A stretch of DNA of 64,000 nucleotides from Bacteroidales bacterium. Its GTDB lineage: Bacteria > Bacteroidota > Bacteroidia > Bacteroidales > UBA932. The stretch spans positions 1 through 64,000 of the forward strand of contig SUYX01000004.1 in the NCBI GenBank assembly GCA_015060225.1, written 5' to 3'. The notes under the pieces are model-generated. The model saw only the letters and a program-made list of their open reading frames with translations, did no database searches and was not told where the DNA came from. The position numbers were made by a program, and so were the translations under genes. Shown piece by piece: positions 27,424 through 36,671 of this stretch. Positions within the stretch are counted from its first letter, which is position 1. Each line of letters begins with the position of its first letter.

Positions 27424-28193
27424 TGGAGTTTGTAGATACCCATGCCCATCTGTATGATGAGGCTTTTGAAGAAGATTTTGATGCAACCATTGGAAGGATA
27501 AAAGGGAGCGGTGTTATAAAATGCATATTTCCTGCAATAGATTCAACCTCCTTTTCCCGACAGATATCTGTTGGGGAGCGTTGCGGGAGTTTTGTAGCCC
27601 AGGCAATGGGACTGCACCCGACATCTGTAGGGGCAAACTGGAAGGAGGAGCTGGATTTTGCCCTCGGTACTATAGGGAAGGTAAAATGTGTTGCGGTTGG
27701 GGAAATAGGGATTGACGGTTATTGGAGCAAGGAGTTCCTTGAGCAGCAGAAGGAGGTGTTCAGGGTGCAACTGGAGGAGGCATACAATAGGGGGCTGCCG
27801 GTAATAATACATGCGAGGGAGGCTACGGAGGAGATATTCCAGGTCCTTGATTCTCTCGGGAAAAGGGTCCCCTCAGGTGTCTTTCATGCCTTCAGCGGCA
27901 GCTATGAAACCTATGAGCGGATAATCAGATACGGCAACTTTATGGTGGGGATTGGCGGTGTGGTTACATACAAGAATGCAGGGGTGGCAAAGAGTGTGGA
28001 GAGGATACCGTTGGAGAGGATATTGCTGGAGACAGACAGCCCATATCTCACTCCGGTACCTTTCAGAGGAAAGAGGAACGAGAGCAGCTATCTGGTATAT
28101 ATAGCGGAGAAGATTGCCCAAATTAAGGGGTGTGCAGTGGAGGATGTTGCCAGAAGGACCACGGAGAATGCTTTTACAATGTTTGACTTATAA
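27420..28193 (+). CDS. TatD-family metal-dependent DNase
   Basis: This 257-residue TIM-barrel hydrolase has metal ligands in FVDTHAHLYD, GEIGID, IHARE, HAFSGSYE and ETDSPYLTP, the standard TatD order. Such enzymes are 3'-5' exonucleases of DNA, and some act as D-aminoacyl-tRNA deacylase-like proteins. ATG 27420 is chosen because it overlaps the dprA stop as ATGA; an upstream TTG at 27408 is less likely. The pairing with dprA suggests a DNA-metabolism pair. Confidence 0.92.
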   Translation: MMEFVDTHAHLYDEAFEEDFDATIGRIKGSGVIKCIFPAIDSTSFSRQISVGERCGSFVAQAMGLHPTSVGANWKEELDFALGTIGKVKCVAVGEIGIDGYWSKEFLEQQKEVFRVQLEEAYNRGLPVIIHAREATEEIFQVLDSLGKRVPSGVFHAFSGSYETYERIIRYGNFMVGIGGVVTYKNAGVAKSVERIPLERILLETDSPYLTPVPFRGKRNESSYLVYIAEKIAQIKGCAVEDVARRTTENAFTMFDL

Positions 28194-28203
28194 TTTACAG
28201 TAT

Positions 28204-29235
28204 ATGGCTAGAAAAATTTTGCTTGTTTATACGGGCGGTACCATTGGCATGAAGCAGGACCCGGAGACCCTGGCCCTGAAACCGTTCAATTTCAACCAGA
28301 TTTTGGAGGAGGTGCCGGAACTCAAGAAGTTCGGGTGTGAAATTGACACATATTCATTCGACCCTGTAATAGATTCTTCCGATGTGCAGCCACAGTTCTG
28401 GATTACCCTGGCTGAGTTCATCCGCAAGAACTACAGTTCCTATGACGGCTTTGTGATTCTTCATGGAACAGATACCATGTCATATACAGCCTCGGCCCTC
28501 AGTTTCATGTTTGAGAACCTCTCAAAGCCTGTTGTCCTTACAGGGAGCCAGCTCCCTATAGGAATGCTCCGTACAGACGGGAAGGAGAATCTGATATCAT
28601 CAATTGAAATAGCCTCGGCAACAGATGTACAAGGACATCCCATGGTGCCTGAGGTGTGCATTTATTTTGATACCCATCTCTATAGGGGAAACCGTACAAC
28701 CAAGTACAATGCGGAGAATTTCCGGGCATTCCGTTCTGCAAACAGTCCGGTACTGGCAGATGTGGGGATACATATAAAATACAACACATCCTATATCCGT
28801 ACTCCCGACAACTATACCAATTTCCTGAAGGTTTCAAAGAACCTTGATACACGGGTGGCCGTATTGAAGATATTTCCAGGAATCACACCGCAGGTGATGG
28901 ATGCCGTTCTGGGTATGGAGGGGCTGCGTGGGGTGGTGCTTGAGACATTCGGTTCCGGTAATGCCCCTACAGCGGAGTGGTTCGTATCCAGGATAAAGGA
29001 TGCTGTCCGCAGGGGGATACTTGTATTGAATGTAACCCAATGCCTGGCCGGTAAAGTGGATATGGATGCTTATGCAACCGGAATTGCCCTCAAGAATGAG
29101 GGGGTTATCAGCGGTTATGACAGCACTACAGAGGCAGCCCTTACCAAGATGTTCTATGTGTTGGGACAAAGTGATGATTTGTCTATAATTAAAGAGCTGT
29201 TAAACAGTAATTTAAGAGGTGAGATATCAAATTAG
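28204..29235 (+). CDS. ansA: L-asparaginase, type I (cytoplasmic)
   Basis: It hydrolyses asparagine to aspartate and ammonia. The 343-residue protein, read from the ATG at 28204, starts MARKILLVYTGGTIGMKQ and has no signal peptide, which indicates the cytoplasmic type I enzyme. Both catalytic threonine motifs are present: YTGGTIGM and LHGTDTMSYTA, followed by LTGSQLPIG and NVTQCLAGKV. An in-frame start at 28114 would overlap the tatD-like gene by 80 bases and is rejected. It starts 10 bases after that gene. Confidence 0.93.
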   Translation: MARKILLVYTGGTIGMKQDPETLALKPFNFNQILEEVPELKKFGCEIDTYSFDPVIDSSDVQPQFWITLAEFIRKNYSSYDGFVILHGTDTMSYTASALSFMFENLSKPVVLTGSQLPIGMLRTDGKENLISSIEIASATDVQGHPMVPEVCIYFDTHLYRGNRTTKYNAENFRAFRSANSPVLADVGIHIKYNTSYIRTPDNYTNFLKVSKNLDTRVAVLKIFPGITPQVMDAVLGMEGLRGVVLETFGSGNAPTAEWFVSRIKDAVRRGILVLNVTQCLAGKVDMDAYATGIALKNEGVISGYDSTTEAALTKMFYVLGQSDDLSIIKELLNSNLRGEISN

Positions 29236-29353
29236 TGGCAATTTGGTTGCTGTAGTTTGGAAAATTTTACCTAAATTGCGCTGAATTTATAGTATGAACA
29301 CATAACTATAACTATTTAAATACATTGTTTAATTAAAAATTTCAAAAAAAATT

Positions 29354-30103
29354 ATGAAAAAATTTTTCATGTTTTTGGCAGTTATCGGCTTCGTTGCTCT
29401 AGCTGCTAATGATGTAGTTGCTCAGACTAACGATGCTGCTGCTCAGGAGCTTCTATCAGGTGCTTCTTCTGATGTGCCAGTTTACACACAGATCAAAGCT
29501 AAATTCATTGAGGGTGGTGTAGGCTTTATGGCTGCAGTACTTCTTTGTCTTATCCTTGGTCTTGCAGTTGCTATTGAGAGAATCATTTATCTTTCACTTT
29601 CAACTACCAACACAACTAAACTTATTGCTAAAGTTGAGGATGCTCTTGCAAATGGTGGCGTAGAGGCTGCTCTTGAGGTTTGCCGCAACACAAGAGGTCC
29701 AGTTGCTTCAATTTTCTACCAGGGTCTTAGCAGAATGGATCAGGGTCTTGAGGCTGTTGAGAAATCAGTAGTTTCTTACGGTGGTGTTCAGGCTGCTCAG
29801 CTTGAGACAGGTCTTACTTGGTTGTCATTGTTCATTGCTATGTCTCCAAACCTTGGTTTCTTGGGTACAGTTATCGGTATGATTAGTGCATTTGATTCTA
29901 TCCAGGCTGCTGGTGACATTTCACCTATCGTTGTAGCTTCAGGTATTAAACAGGCGTTGATTACTACAGTTGCCGGTTTGATCGTAGCTCTTATCCTTCA
30001 GGTATTCTTCAACTATATTACATCTAAAGTTGAGAGCCTTGTTATTACTATGGAGGACGCTTCAGTATCATTGATCGACATTTTGGTAAAAGCAAAAAAA
30101 TAA
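29354..30103 (+). CDS. exbB: MotA/TolQ/ExbB proton channel protein
   Basis: This inner-membrane proton channel subunit converts proton motive force into mechanical work for TonB-type transport. Its 249 residues include a signal-peptide-like N-terminus (ending near VVAQ) and three membrane segments (about 52-75, 150-180, 195-218), with NLGFLGTVIGMISAFDSIQAAG and IKQALITTVAGLIVALI, the core helices of the family. Codons end in T far more often than in neighbouring genes (GCT, GGT, CTT, GTT), suggesting strong expression. It is preceded by an AT-rich leader. Confidence 0.9.
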   Translation: MKKFFMFLAVIGFVALAANDVVAQTNDAAAQELLSGASSDVPVYTQIKAKFIEGGVGFMAAVLLCLILGLAVAIERIIYLSLSTTNTTKLIAKVEDALANGGVEAALEVCRNTRGPVASIFYQGLSRMDQGLEAVEKSVVSYGGVQAAQLETGLTWLSLFIAMSPNLGFLGTVIGMISAFDSIQAAGDISPIVVASGIKQALITTVAGLIVALILQVFFNYITSKVESLVITMEDASVSLIDILVKAKK

Positions 30104-30114
30104 TTTAAGATAAC

Positions 30115-30525
30115 ATGAAATTAGTAAAATATTTTTCATATTTACTACTAGCTGTATCTGCTGTACTTATTATTGCATTCTATGCAATGGGTACTCCAGA
30201 GGCAATGGTGTCAACAATACTTGGATGGACTTATGTTCTTATAGGTATTGCGTTAGTTTGTCTGGTTTCTCTTCCTCTAATTTACAGAGATGGTAAGAAA
30301 ATGGAGAAATCTACACTTTTAGCGTATGGCATCTTTGTCGTAGTAGTTTTAGTTGCAGTATTGTTCTCAAGCAATGCGGCACTTGATGGTGTCAATTTTG
30401 AGAAAGAGCCTTCTGCATTTGATTTTAAGTTTACTGACGGTGCTATTATGGCTGCAGGACTTTTGATAGTTATTGCATTTATATCAATCGTTGTTGGTAA
30501 TCTAAAAAGTATGTTCAGTAAGTAA
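30115..30525 (+). CDS. Four-helix membrane protein of the ExbB/ExbD cluster, unknown
   Basis: This 136-residue protein has four predicted membrane segments (about 7-25, 35-57, 67-85, 110-130) and short loops. It lies 11 bases after exbB and 22 before the first exbD gene, and shares their T-ending codon bias. I recall an unnamed small membrane protein in this position as typical of Bacteroidota ExbB/ExbD clusters. The function is unknown; an accessory part of the proton channel is the obvious guess from position alone. Confidence 0.75.
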   Translation: MKLVKYFSYLLLAVSAVLIIAFYAMGTPEAMVSTILGWTYVLIGIALVCLVSLPLIYRDGKKMEKSTLLAYGIFVVVVLVAVLFSSNAALDGVNFEKEPSAFDFKFTDGAIMAAGLLIVIAFISIVVGNLKSMFSK

Positions 30526-30547
30526 ATAACCTTAAAGAAAAATAGAT

Positions 30548-31126
30548 ATGGCAAAATCAACTCCCGCGTTGAATACAACTTCGAGTGCCGATATTGCGTT
30601 TTTGTTGCTTATATTCTTTTTGGTTGCTACTACTATGGATGTAGATAAAGGTATTGTGAGACGTTTGCCTCCTATGCCTGATGAGAATCAGAAGCAGCAA
30701 GATGTAAAGGTTAACCGAAGAAATATCGTTGTGGTAAGAATCAACTCTCAAGATAGAATTCTTGCAGGTGGTACTCCTATGGATGTAACACAGGTTAAAG
30801 ATAAAATCAAAGAGTTTATTAGTAACCCATCAAATAGCGAGTCTCTTCCAGAGAAAGAGATGAAGGAAATTGAAGGATTTGGCCAGTATGCAGTTTCAAA
30901 AGGTGTTGTTTCTTTGCAGAATGACCGTGGTACAAGTTACAGTGCTTACTTGAAAGTTCAGAACGAGATAGTAAAGGCATTTAACGAAATCCGCGATGAG
31001 TTTGCAATGGTAAATTTTGGTTCTAAATATGCAGATTTGGATGAGGATAAAATGAAGATTGTCCGTGAGGCTATTCCTCAGTCAATTTCAGAGGCTGAAC
31101 CAAAAGATGTTTCAAAGAAAAGATAA
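30548..31126 (+). CDS. ExbD/TolR family protein (first copy)
   Basis: This 192-residue protein has one membrane helix near the N-terminus (residues 14-33) carrying the proton-path aspartate D15 (SSADIAFLLLIFFLV), then a periplasmic domain. It lacks the cationic N-terminus expanded in the second copy and has a longer periplasmic region with an internal acidic segment (PEKEMKEIEGFGQYA). It is third in the exbB cluster, 15 bases before the second exbD. Confidence 0.88.
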   Translation: MAKSTPALNTTSSADIAFLLLIFFLVATTMDVDKGIVRRLPPMPDENQKQQDVKVNRRNIVVVRINSQDRILAGGTPMDVTQVKDKIKEFISNPSNSESLPEKEMKEIEGFGQYAVSKGVVSLQNDRGTSYSAYLKVQNEIVKAFNEIRDEFAMVNFGSKYADLDEDKMKIVREAIPQSISEAEPKDVSKKR

Positions 31127-31141
31127 TTAGGAGGATTAAAG

Positions 31142-31615
31142 ATGTCAAAATTCAGTAAAAAAGGAAAGAGAGGCTTAGCAAGTTTCTCAATGTCTTCAAC
31201 CTCTGATATCGTTTTCATGCTTATCTTCTTCTTCATGGTGTCAACCACCATGCGTGAGACTGATAAGTTGGTTATGATAAAATTACCTGAGGCATCAGAG
31301 ACAGCAAAATTGGAGCGCAAGGACTTGGCTTCATACATCAATATAGGTACTCCTGTTAAAGACAAACAGTCTGAGTATGGTACAGATGCACGTATCCAGT
31401 TGAACGATTCTTTCAGAAATGTTTCAGATATCCGTGACTTCATTGCTGTAGAGCGCGAGGCTATGAAAGAGAGTGACCGTCCGCTCATGCAGACTGTTAT
31501 TAAAGCAGATGAAAATGTTCGTATGGGTATCATCAGTGATGTTAAACAGGAACTTAGACGTTGTTCAGCTCTTAAGATTATGTACACAGCAAGAACTGTT
31601 GAGCAGGTAAGATAA
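31142..31615 (+). CDS. ExbD/TolR family protein (second copy)
   Basis: The 157 residues have a strongly basic N-terminus (SKFSKKGKRG), a single helix with D22 (SMSSTSDIVFMLIFFFMV), and a periplasmic domain ending LKIMYTARTVEQVR. The pair of different ExbD copies suggests a heteromeric stator. A terminator follows, ending the four-gene cluster at 29354-31615. Confidence 0.9.
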   Translation: MSKFSKKGKRGLASFSMSSTSDIVFMLIFFFMVSTTMRETDKLVMIKLPEASETAKLERKDLASYINIGTPVKDKQSEYGTDARIQLNDSFRNVSDIRDFIAVEREAMKESDRPLMQTVIKADENVRMGIISDVKQELRRCSALKIMYTARTVEQVR

Positions 31616-31638
31616 TCTTGAGGAATTGAATTGAATTA

Positions 31639-31663
31639 GGGTGGCTATTGCCACCCTTTTTTT
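31639..31663 (+). terminator. Rho-independent terminator of exbB/exbD cluster
   Basis: GGGTGGC and GCCACCC arms around TATT (31639-31656) are followed by seven T residues. Confidence 0.93.
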
Positions 31664-31664
31664 G

Positions 31665-31672
31665 TATATTTG
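31665..31672 (+). promoter_or_regulatory. Bacteroidota -7 promoter element of alkaline phosphatase gene
   Basis: TATATTTG directly follows the terminator and lies 21 bases before the next start codon, the same spacing seen at 15667 and 189. Confidence 0.6.
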
Positions 31673-31693
31673 CGTGAAGTAATTCTTTAAGAT

Positions 31694-32923
31694 ATGAAAA
31701 GGAGTCTGTGTAAAGTATTGTTGGCTGCATTATGTGTTGTGATGCTGGCCAGCTCCTGCTCGCAGGAGAAGAAAGCAAAATATGTTTTCTATTTCATCGG
31801 GGATGGGATGGGTTTTTCCCACATCTCCCTTACTGAAGGATATCTGGCAACAAAGGAGGGCAAGATTGGCAATTCTCCCCTTTGTTTTACACAATTCCCT
31901 GTAATGGGAATGGCCACAAGCTATTCTGCCAACAGGTATATAACCTGTTCTTCTGCAGCGGGTACCGCCCTTGCTACAGGGAGCAAGACAAACAACGGCA
32001 TGTTGGGAGTTACACCGGATTCATCAGAACTGGTTTCTATTGCATATAAAATTCATAATGCCGGTTTCCCTGTTGGTATTACAACATCAGTTACCATTGA
32101 TCATGCCACTCCAGCATCTTTTTATGCCAATTCTGCTGCCAGAAGCGACTATTATTCAATAGCACAGCAGTTGGCAAGTTCAGGTTTTGAATTTTTTGGC
32201 GGTGGCGGTTTCTATGGCGCCAAGGACAAGAGGGAGCAGGAGATGTCTCTCTATGATATAGCATCCCAGGCCGGTTACGAGTTTGCATACGGAGTTGATG
32301 AGTATGATGCCAAGAAAGGAAGTGCAGATAAAATGATCCTTTTCCAGAAGGGAGAGAAGAAAAATAACGATTTGCCATATGTTGCAGAGAGGGAGGATGG
32401 GGACCTCTCTTTACCGCAGGTTGTGGAGAGTGCAGTTGATTTCCTCAATAACCAGGATGGCTTTTTCCTGATGGTTGAGGGAGGCAAGATAGATTGGGCG
32501 GCCCATTCCAATGATTTGGCTGGGACCATCTTTGAGATGCTTGATTTTGACCAGGCTATAGCTGCAGCGTATGAGTTCTATAAACAGCATCCCGATGAAA
32601 CTCTGATAGTAGTTACTGCAGACCACGAAACAGGTGGAGTAACTTTGGGGCGTGGGAAAGGCTATGTATATGATTTGAGTGTAGTAGGGAGACCTCAGAA
32701 GGGGAATGTGGAAGGGGTCAGTACAGATGTTTCCAATTATATGAGCGGAGTTTCTGTTGATTCACTTTCTAAAGTGGCAAAGATTGGCTGGACAACAACT
32801 TCGCATACAGGTGGAGCTGTCCCTGTATTTGCAGTTGGCGCCGGCAGCGGACTCTTTGCAGGAAGGCAGGACAATACAGATATTCCCAAGAGAATCTGTA
32901 AGGCTATGGGTGTAGAGTTTTAA
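31694..32923 (+). CDS. Alkaline phosphatase, lipoprotein
   Basis: This 409-residue exported phosphomonoesterase has a lipobox ending at C22 (MLASSC). It has the metal site GDGMG (D37), the nucleophile region ITCSSAAGTALATGSK (probable S87, preceded by Ser where E. coli PhoA has Asp), HATPASFYAN, EGGKIDWAAHSND, VTADHETGG, and the late His in TTTSHTGG. It is shorter than PhoA, with no crown insert. It begins a run of three exported hydrolases. Confidence 0.9.
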   Translation: MKRSLCKVLLAALCVVMLASSCSQEKKAKYVFYFIGDGMGFSHISLTEGYLATKEGKIGNSPLCFTQFPVMGMATSYSANRYITCSSAAGTALATGSKTNNGMLGVTPDSSELVSIAYKIHNAGFPVGITTSVTIDHATPASFYANSAARSDYYSIAQQLASSGFEFFGGGGFYGAKDKREQEMSLYDIASQAGYEFAYGVDEYDAKKGSADKMILFQKGEKKNNDLPYVAEREDGDLSLPQVVESAVDFLNNQDGFFLMVEGGKIDWAAHSNDLAGTIFEMLDFDQAIAAAYEFYKQHPDETLIVVTADHETGGVTLGRGKGYVYDLSVVGRPQKGNVEGVSTDVSNYMSGVSVDSLSKVAKIGWTTTSHTGGAVPVFAVGAGSGLFAGRQDNTDIPKRICKAMGVEF

Positions 32924-32936
32924 ATTTTATTGAGAT

Positions 32937-34487
32937 ATGAAAAGATTATTTGCTTTTGTTATTACGCTTTTTGTCTGTTTGCAGGCAGCAGTTTCTTTGC
33001 AGAGCTGTACAGCTCAGCAGATTGATAACACAGGAAGGGAATTCAGGGGTGGCTGGATTCATATTGTGGGAAATACAAAGATAAAGGATATGACCCGTCA
33101 GGAGGTTCAGGATATGTTTGTTCAGGTACTGGATTCTATGGAGACAGCCGGTTGCAATGCGGTGATTTTTCAGGTTCGCCCTTGTGCGGATGCCTTCTAC
33201 AAATCGGAGGTGGAGCCTTGGAGCAGGTATCTGTCGGGAGTACAGGGGGTTGCTCCTGCCGAGGAGTGGGATCCTATGCAGTTCATGATTGACGAAAGCC
33301 ACAAGAGAGGTATGGAGTTCCATGCATGGTGCAACCCATATAGGGTTACTTTGCTGGAAACAGATTCCCTTTACGCTGACCATATGTATTTCAAGCATCC
33401 GGAGATTTTTGTGAAACATGGCAAGCAGTTGTATTTCAATCCTGCTGAGCCCCTTTCAAGGGATTTTACCACAAAGGCTATTGCAGATATTGTAAACAGA
33501 TATGATATTGAGGCGATACATTTTGATGATTATTTCTACCCTTATCCTATAGAGGGGGTTGAGTTTGACGATTCCCTTGCATTTGAGAAGTATGCTGCAG
33601 CGCAGGGCTTTGAGGTTAAGGAAGGAACTGACAGGGAGACTGTTTTGGGCGACTGGAGAAGATACAATGTTGAGTTGCTCATCAAACAGTTGAATGATAC
33701 CATTAAGGCATCAAAACCTTGGGTTAGATTTGGTATAAGCCCATTTGGAATCCACAGGAACAAGAAGGATACTCCAGACAGCTCCGGCAGCAATACCAAC
33801 GGCCTTTCTAATTACGACCAGTTGTTTGCAGATGTACCACGTTGGGCAGAGATTGGTATCATTGACTATGTTGTTCCCCAGCTGTATTGGGAGATTGGAC
33901 ACAAGAGGGCATGTTATGAGATTCTTATCAAGTGGTGGAATGATACCTGGAAGAGGGGCCAATTGTACATTGGACAGAGTGTGGGCTCTTTCAGCAAGCC
34001 TGATGTGAACAATCCTGAAATTGACCAGACAGAGGCAAAAATGAAGCTTGTAAGGGAGTTGCCTAATGTTCATGGCAATGTTTGGTGGCCTGCATGGAGC
34101 CTTGTAAGGAATTCTGCAGGTATGCAGGAGAAACTCAGGACAAATTACCAGAAGACACCTGCCCTTATTCCTGTTTATGCAGAGCTGGACAGCAAGGCTC
34201 CTAAAGGTGTTGAGGATATCAGGAATGAGAATGGCACAATTGTCTGGAAACAGAATGCGGCTGATGCTGCAGACAATATGCAGAAGGCTTTATTCTATGC
34301 GGTTTATTATTTCCCTCAGGGGGTAGAGGCAGACAAGGCCAACAAGGAGTGTCTTGTAAAACTGGTTCCTGATGCCCAATTCAATGTTGCTCAGAACCCT
34401 GCACATGCAGAAGGCGGCAAATATGTCATTACTGTGGTTGACAGGTGCTGGAATGAGAGCAAAGGGTCAAAAGTTATAGAATTCTAA
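32937..34487 (+). CDS. Lipoprotein glycosidase-like, GHL10 (DUF187) family
   Basis: This 516-residue lipoprotein (LQSC, acylated C24) starts its TIM-barrel domain with REFRGGWIHIV, then NAVIFQVRPCADAFYKSE, WDPMQFMIDESHKRGMEFHAWCNPYR and IEAIHFDDYFYPYP, the signatures of the glycosyl-hydrolase-like 10 family. Members are thought to act on cell-wall or polysaccharide glycans; the substrate is unknown. A C-terminal domain of about 130 residues follows the barrel. It is 13 bases after the alkaline phosphatase gene. Confidence 0.9.
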   Translation: MKRLFAFVITLFVCLQAAVSLQSCTAQQIDNTGREFRGGWIHIVGNTKIKDMTRQEVQDMFVQVLDSMETAGCNAVIFQVRPCADAFYKSEVEPWSRYLSGVQGVAPAEEWDPMQFMIDESHKRGMEFHAWCNPYRVTLLETDSLYADHMYFKHPEIFVKHGKQLYFNPAEPLSRDFTTKAIADIVNRYDIEAIHFDDYFYPYPIEGVEFDDSLAFEKYAAAQGFEVKEGTDRETVLGDWRRYNVELLIKQLNDTIKASKPWVRFGISPFGIHRNKKDTPDSSGSNTNGLSNYDQLFADVPRWAEIGIIDYVVPQLYWEIGHKRACYEILIKWWNDTWKRGQLYIGQSVGSFSKPDVNNPEIDQTEAKMKLVRELPNVHGNVWWPAWSLVRNSAGMQEKLRTNYQKTPALIPVYAELDSKAPKGVEDIRNENGTIVWKQNAADAADNMQKALFYAVYYFPQGVEADKANKECLVKLVPDAQFNVAQNPAHAEGGKYVITVVDRCWNESKGSKVIEF

Positions 34488-34514
34488 ATTTATCGGGAAG
34501 AAACTCAGATTTTT

Positions 34515-35204
34515 ATGAAGAAGTTTTTTGTATTGGCACTTTCATTTGTTGTTATGGCAACCGGAGTGTATGCACAGGGAAAAAAGAAATATAGCGATCA
34601 TTATTACAAGAGGACTGCACAATTTGACCAGGAGAGGCCTGTAAATTCCAGCGATATTGTAATGCTGGGGGACAGCCTTACAGAGGGGGGGGACTGGGAC
34701 TCTTATTTCAAGAATTGGCTTCCTGAAGGTGTGTCTGTTGTAAACAGGGGTATTGTGGGTGATGATGCCCCCGGTATTTATGATAGGTTGCACCAGATTC
34801 TTCCGGGTAATCCTATGAAGATTTTCCTGCTGGTTGGTGTGAACGATATCAGCCATCAGATAACATCTGATAGTGTTCTGGTTGATATTGAAAAGGTTGT
34901 TGCCCAGATTGTAGAGAAGTGCCCGGATACCAAATTGTATATACAGTCCCTTTTGCCATACAATTTTGACAAGTGCATCTACAAGACCATGAACAAGGTT
35001 GACAAGACACATGTTATCCGCAAGGTGAACAAGGGGTTGAGGAAGATGGCGCGCAAGTATAATCTGGAGTATATTTATCTGTACGATTATCTTAAGGCAC
35101 CAGGTTCGCTGCATCTGGATCCGCAATTTACTAAAGACGGTCTCCATATCAACCAGGCTGCATATAAGATTTGGGCCAATGCATTAAAGAAATATGTAGA
35201 ATAA
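34515..35204 (+). CDS. Exported SGNH/GDSL hydrolase
   Basis: This 229-residue protein has a signal peptide (cleavage near VYA-Q) and the SGNH catalytic blocks: GDSLTEGGD (S54), RGIVGDDAPGI, VGVNDIS, and DGLHIN (about D207 and H210). Such enzymes deacetylate or hydrolyse esters on glycans. It is third in the hydrolase run, 27 bases after the GHL10 gene, so the three may act on one substrate outside the cytoplasm. Confidence 0.88.
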   Translation: MKKFFVLALSFVVMATGVYAQGKKKYSDHYYKRTAQFDQERPVNSSDIVMLGDSLTEGGDWDSYFKNWLPEGVSVVNRGIVGDDAPGIYDRLHQILPGNPMKIFLLVGVNDISHQITSDSVLVDIEKVVAQIVEKCPDTKLYIQSLLPYNFDKCIYKTMNKVDKTHVIRKVNKGLRKMARKYNLEYIYLYDYLKAPGSLHLDPQFTKDGLHINQAAYKIWANALKKYVE

Positions 35205-35217
35205 TATCCATTTTTCT

Positions 35218-35225
35218 TAACTTTG
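35218..35225 (+). promoter_or_regulatory. Bacteroidota -7 promoter element of asnS
   Basis: TAACTTTG is a full TAnnTTTG match, 34 bases upstream of the asnS start codon in a 55-bp gap. Confidence 0.55.
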
Positions 35226-35259
35226 CATCTTTGTACGATTTTAGAAAAAGATTCATAAT

Positions 35260-36654
35260 ATGAGTGAGATTAAAAGAAAGAGGATTGCCCAGTTGCTTTG
35301 CGAGACTCCGGGAGTTGAAGTTGTGGCAAAAGGTTGGGTAAGGACAAAAAGAGGAAACAAGAATGTAGCCTTCATTGCTTTGAATGACGGTTCTACAGTT
35401 AATAATATTCAGGTTGTTTGTGATGCTGCAAATTTCGCTGAGGAGTTGATGAAGAACATCACTACAGGTGCTTGTATTGCAGTTAAGGGAGATTTGGTTG
35501 AGTCTATGGGTAAAGGGCAGAGCGTTGAGATCCAGGCTAAGGAGATAGAGGTTCTTGGTACAGCGGATGTTGAGAGCTATCCTTTGCAGAAGAAGGGCCA
35601 CAGCATGGAGTTCCTTAGGGAGATTGCCCACTTGAGACCACGTACAAACACCTTCGGATGTGTGCTCAGAATAAGGCATGCAATGGCATTTGCTATCCAC
35701 AAATATTTCAATGACAGAGGTTTCTGCTATTTGCACACACCGCTTATCACAGCAAGTGACTGCGAGGGTGCAGGTGCAATGTTCCAGGTAACCACTATGG
35801 ATTTGAACAATATCCCTAAGACAGAGTCGGGAGAGGTTGATTTCTCGGGAGATTTCTTTGGAAGACAGACTGCACTTACAGTGAGCGGCCAGTTGGAGGG
35901 TGAGCTTGGTGCAATGGCTCTTGGTCAGATTTATACATTTGGCCCTACTTTCCGTGCTGAGAACTCAAATACCCCAAGACACTTGGCAGAGTTCTGGATG
36001 GTTGAGCCTGAGATGGCGTTCTATGAGATTGAGGACAATATGGACTTGGCAGAGGATTTCATCAAATATTGTGTGAAATATGCTTTGGACAACTGCATGG
36101 ATGATCTCAAGTTCCTTAATGACATGTTTGACAAGGAGCTTATCAGCCGTCTTGAGAGTGTTATTTCAACAGAGTTTGTAAGACTTACCTATACTGAGGG
36201 TGTGGATATCCTCCTAAAGAGCGGTGAGAAGTTTGAGTTCCCTGTAGCATGGGGCATTGACCTTCAGAGCGAGCATGAGAGATATCTTGTGGAGAAGCAT
36301 TTCAAGAAGCCGGTTATCCTTACAGATTATCCAAAAGATATCAAGGCGTTCTATATGAAACAGAATGAGGATGGCAAGACCGTAAGGGCAATGGATGTGC
36401 TGTTCCCTAAGATTGGTGAGATCATAGGTGGTTCACAGAGAGAAGAGAGCTTTGAGAAGCTAAGCGCCCGTATTGCCGAGTTGAACATGGATACAACCAA
36501 CTTGTGGTGGTATATGGATACCCGCCGTTTCGGTACAGCTCCTCATAGCGGTTTCGGCCTTGGATTTGAGAGACTGTTGTTGTTTGTAACAGGTATGCAG
36601 AACATCAGGGACGTGATTCCGTTCCCAAGAACACCAAAATCTGCAGAGTTCTAA
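35260..36654 (+). CDS. asnS: Asparaginyl-tRNA synthetase
   Basis: This is a class IIb aminoacyl-tRNA synthetase of 464 residues. It has an N-terminal OB-fold anticodon domain (about 15-115, [24 protein letters not shown]) and the catalytic core with motif 1 around [16 protein letters not shown], motif 2 in [22 protein letters not shown], and motif 3 [24 protein letters not shown] separates it from aspartyl enzymes. With a cytoplasmic asparaginase also encoded here, asparagine is both used and broken down by this cell. Confidence 0.97.
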   Translation: MSEIKRKRIAQLLCETPGVEVVAKGWVRTKRGNKNVAFIALNDGSTVNNIQVVCDAANFAEELMKNITTGACIAVKGDLVESMGKGQSVEIQAKEIEVLGTADVESYPLQKKGHSMEFLREIAHLRPRTNTFGCVLRIRHAMAFAIHKYFNDRGFCYLHTPLITASDCEGAGAMFQVTTMDLNNIPKTESGEVDFSGDFFGRQTALTVSGQLEGELGAMALGQIYTFGPTFRAENSNTPRHLAEFWMVEPEMAFYEIEDNMDLAEDFIKYCVKYALDNCMDDLKFLNDMFDKELISRLESVISTEFVRLTYTEGVDILLKSGEKFEFPVAWGIDLQSEHERYLVEKHFKKPVILTDYPKDIKAFYMKQNEDGKTVRAMDVLFPKIGEIIGGSQREESFEKLSARIAELNMDTTNLWWYMDTRRFGTAPHSGFGLGFERLLLFVTGMQNIRDVIPFPRTPKSAEF

Positions 36655-36671
36655 GAACAAGATTGCCACAG

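Noticed and set aside
28114-28203. Longer N-terminus for the asparaginase
   Set aside because: It overlaps the tatD-like gene by 80 bases and the family begins at MARKILLVYTGG.
29354-31615. Horizontal transfer of the exbB/exbD cluster because of different codon use
   Set aside because: The bias is toward T-ending codons expected of highly expressed genes, and the cluster has a typical Bacteroidota gene order; expression level is the simpler explanation.
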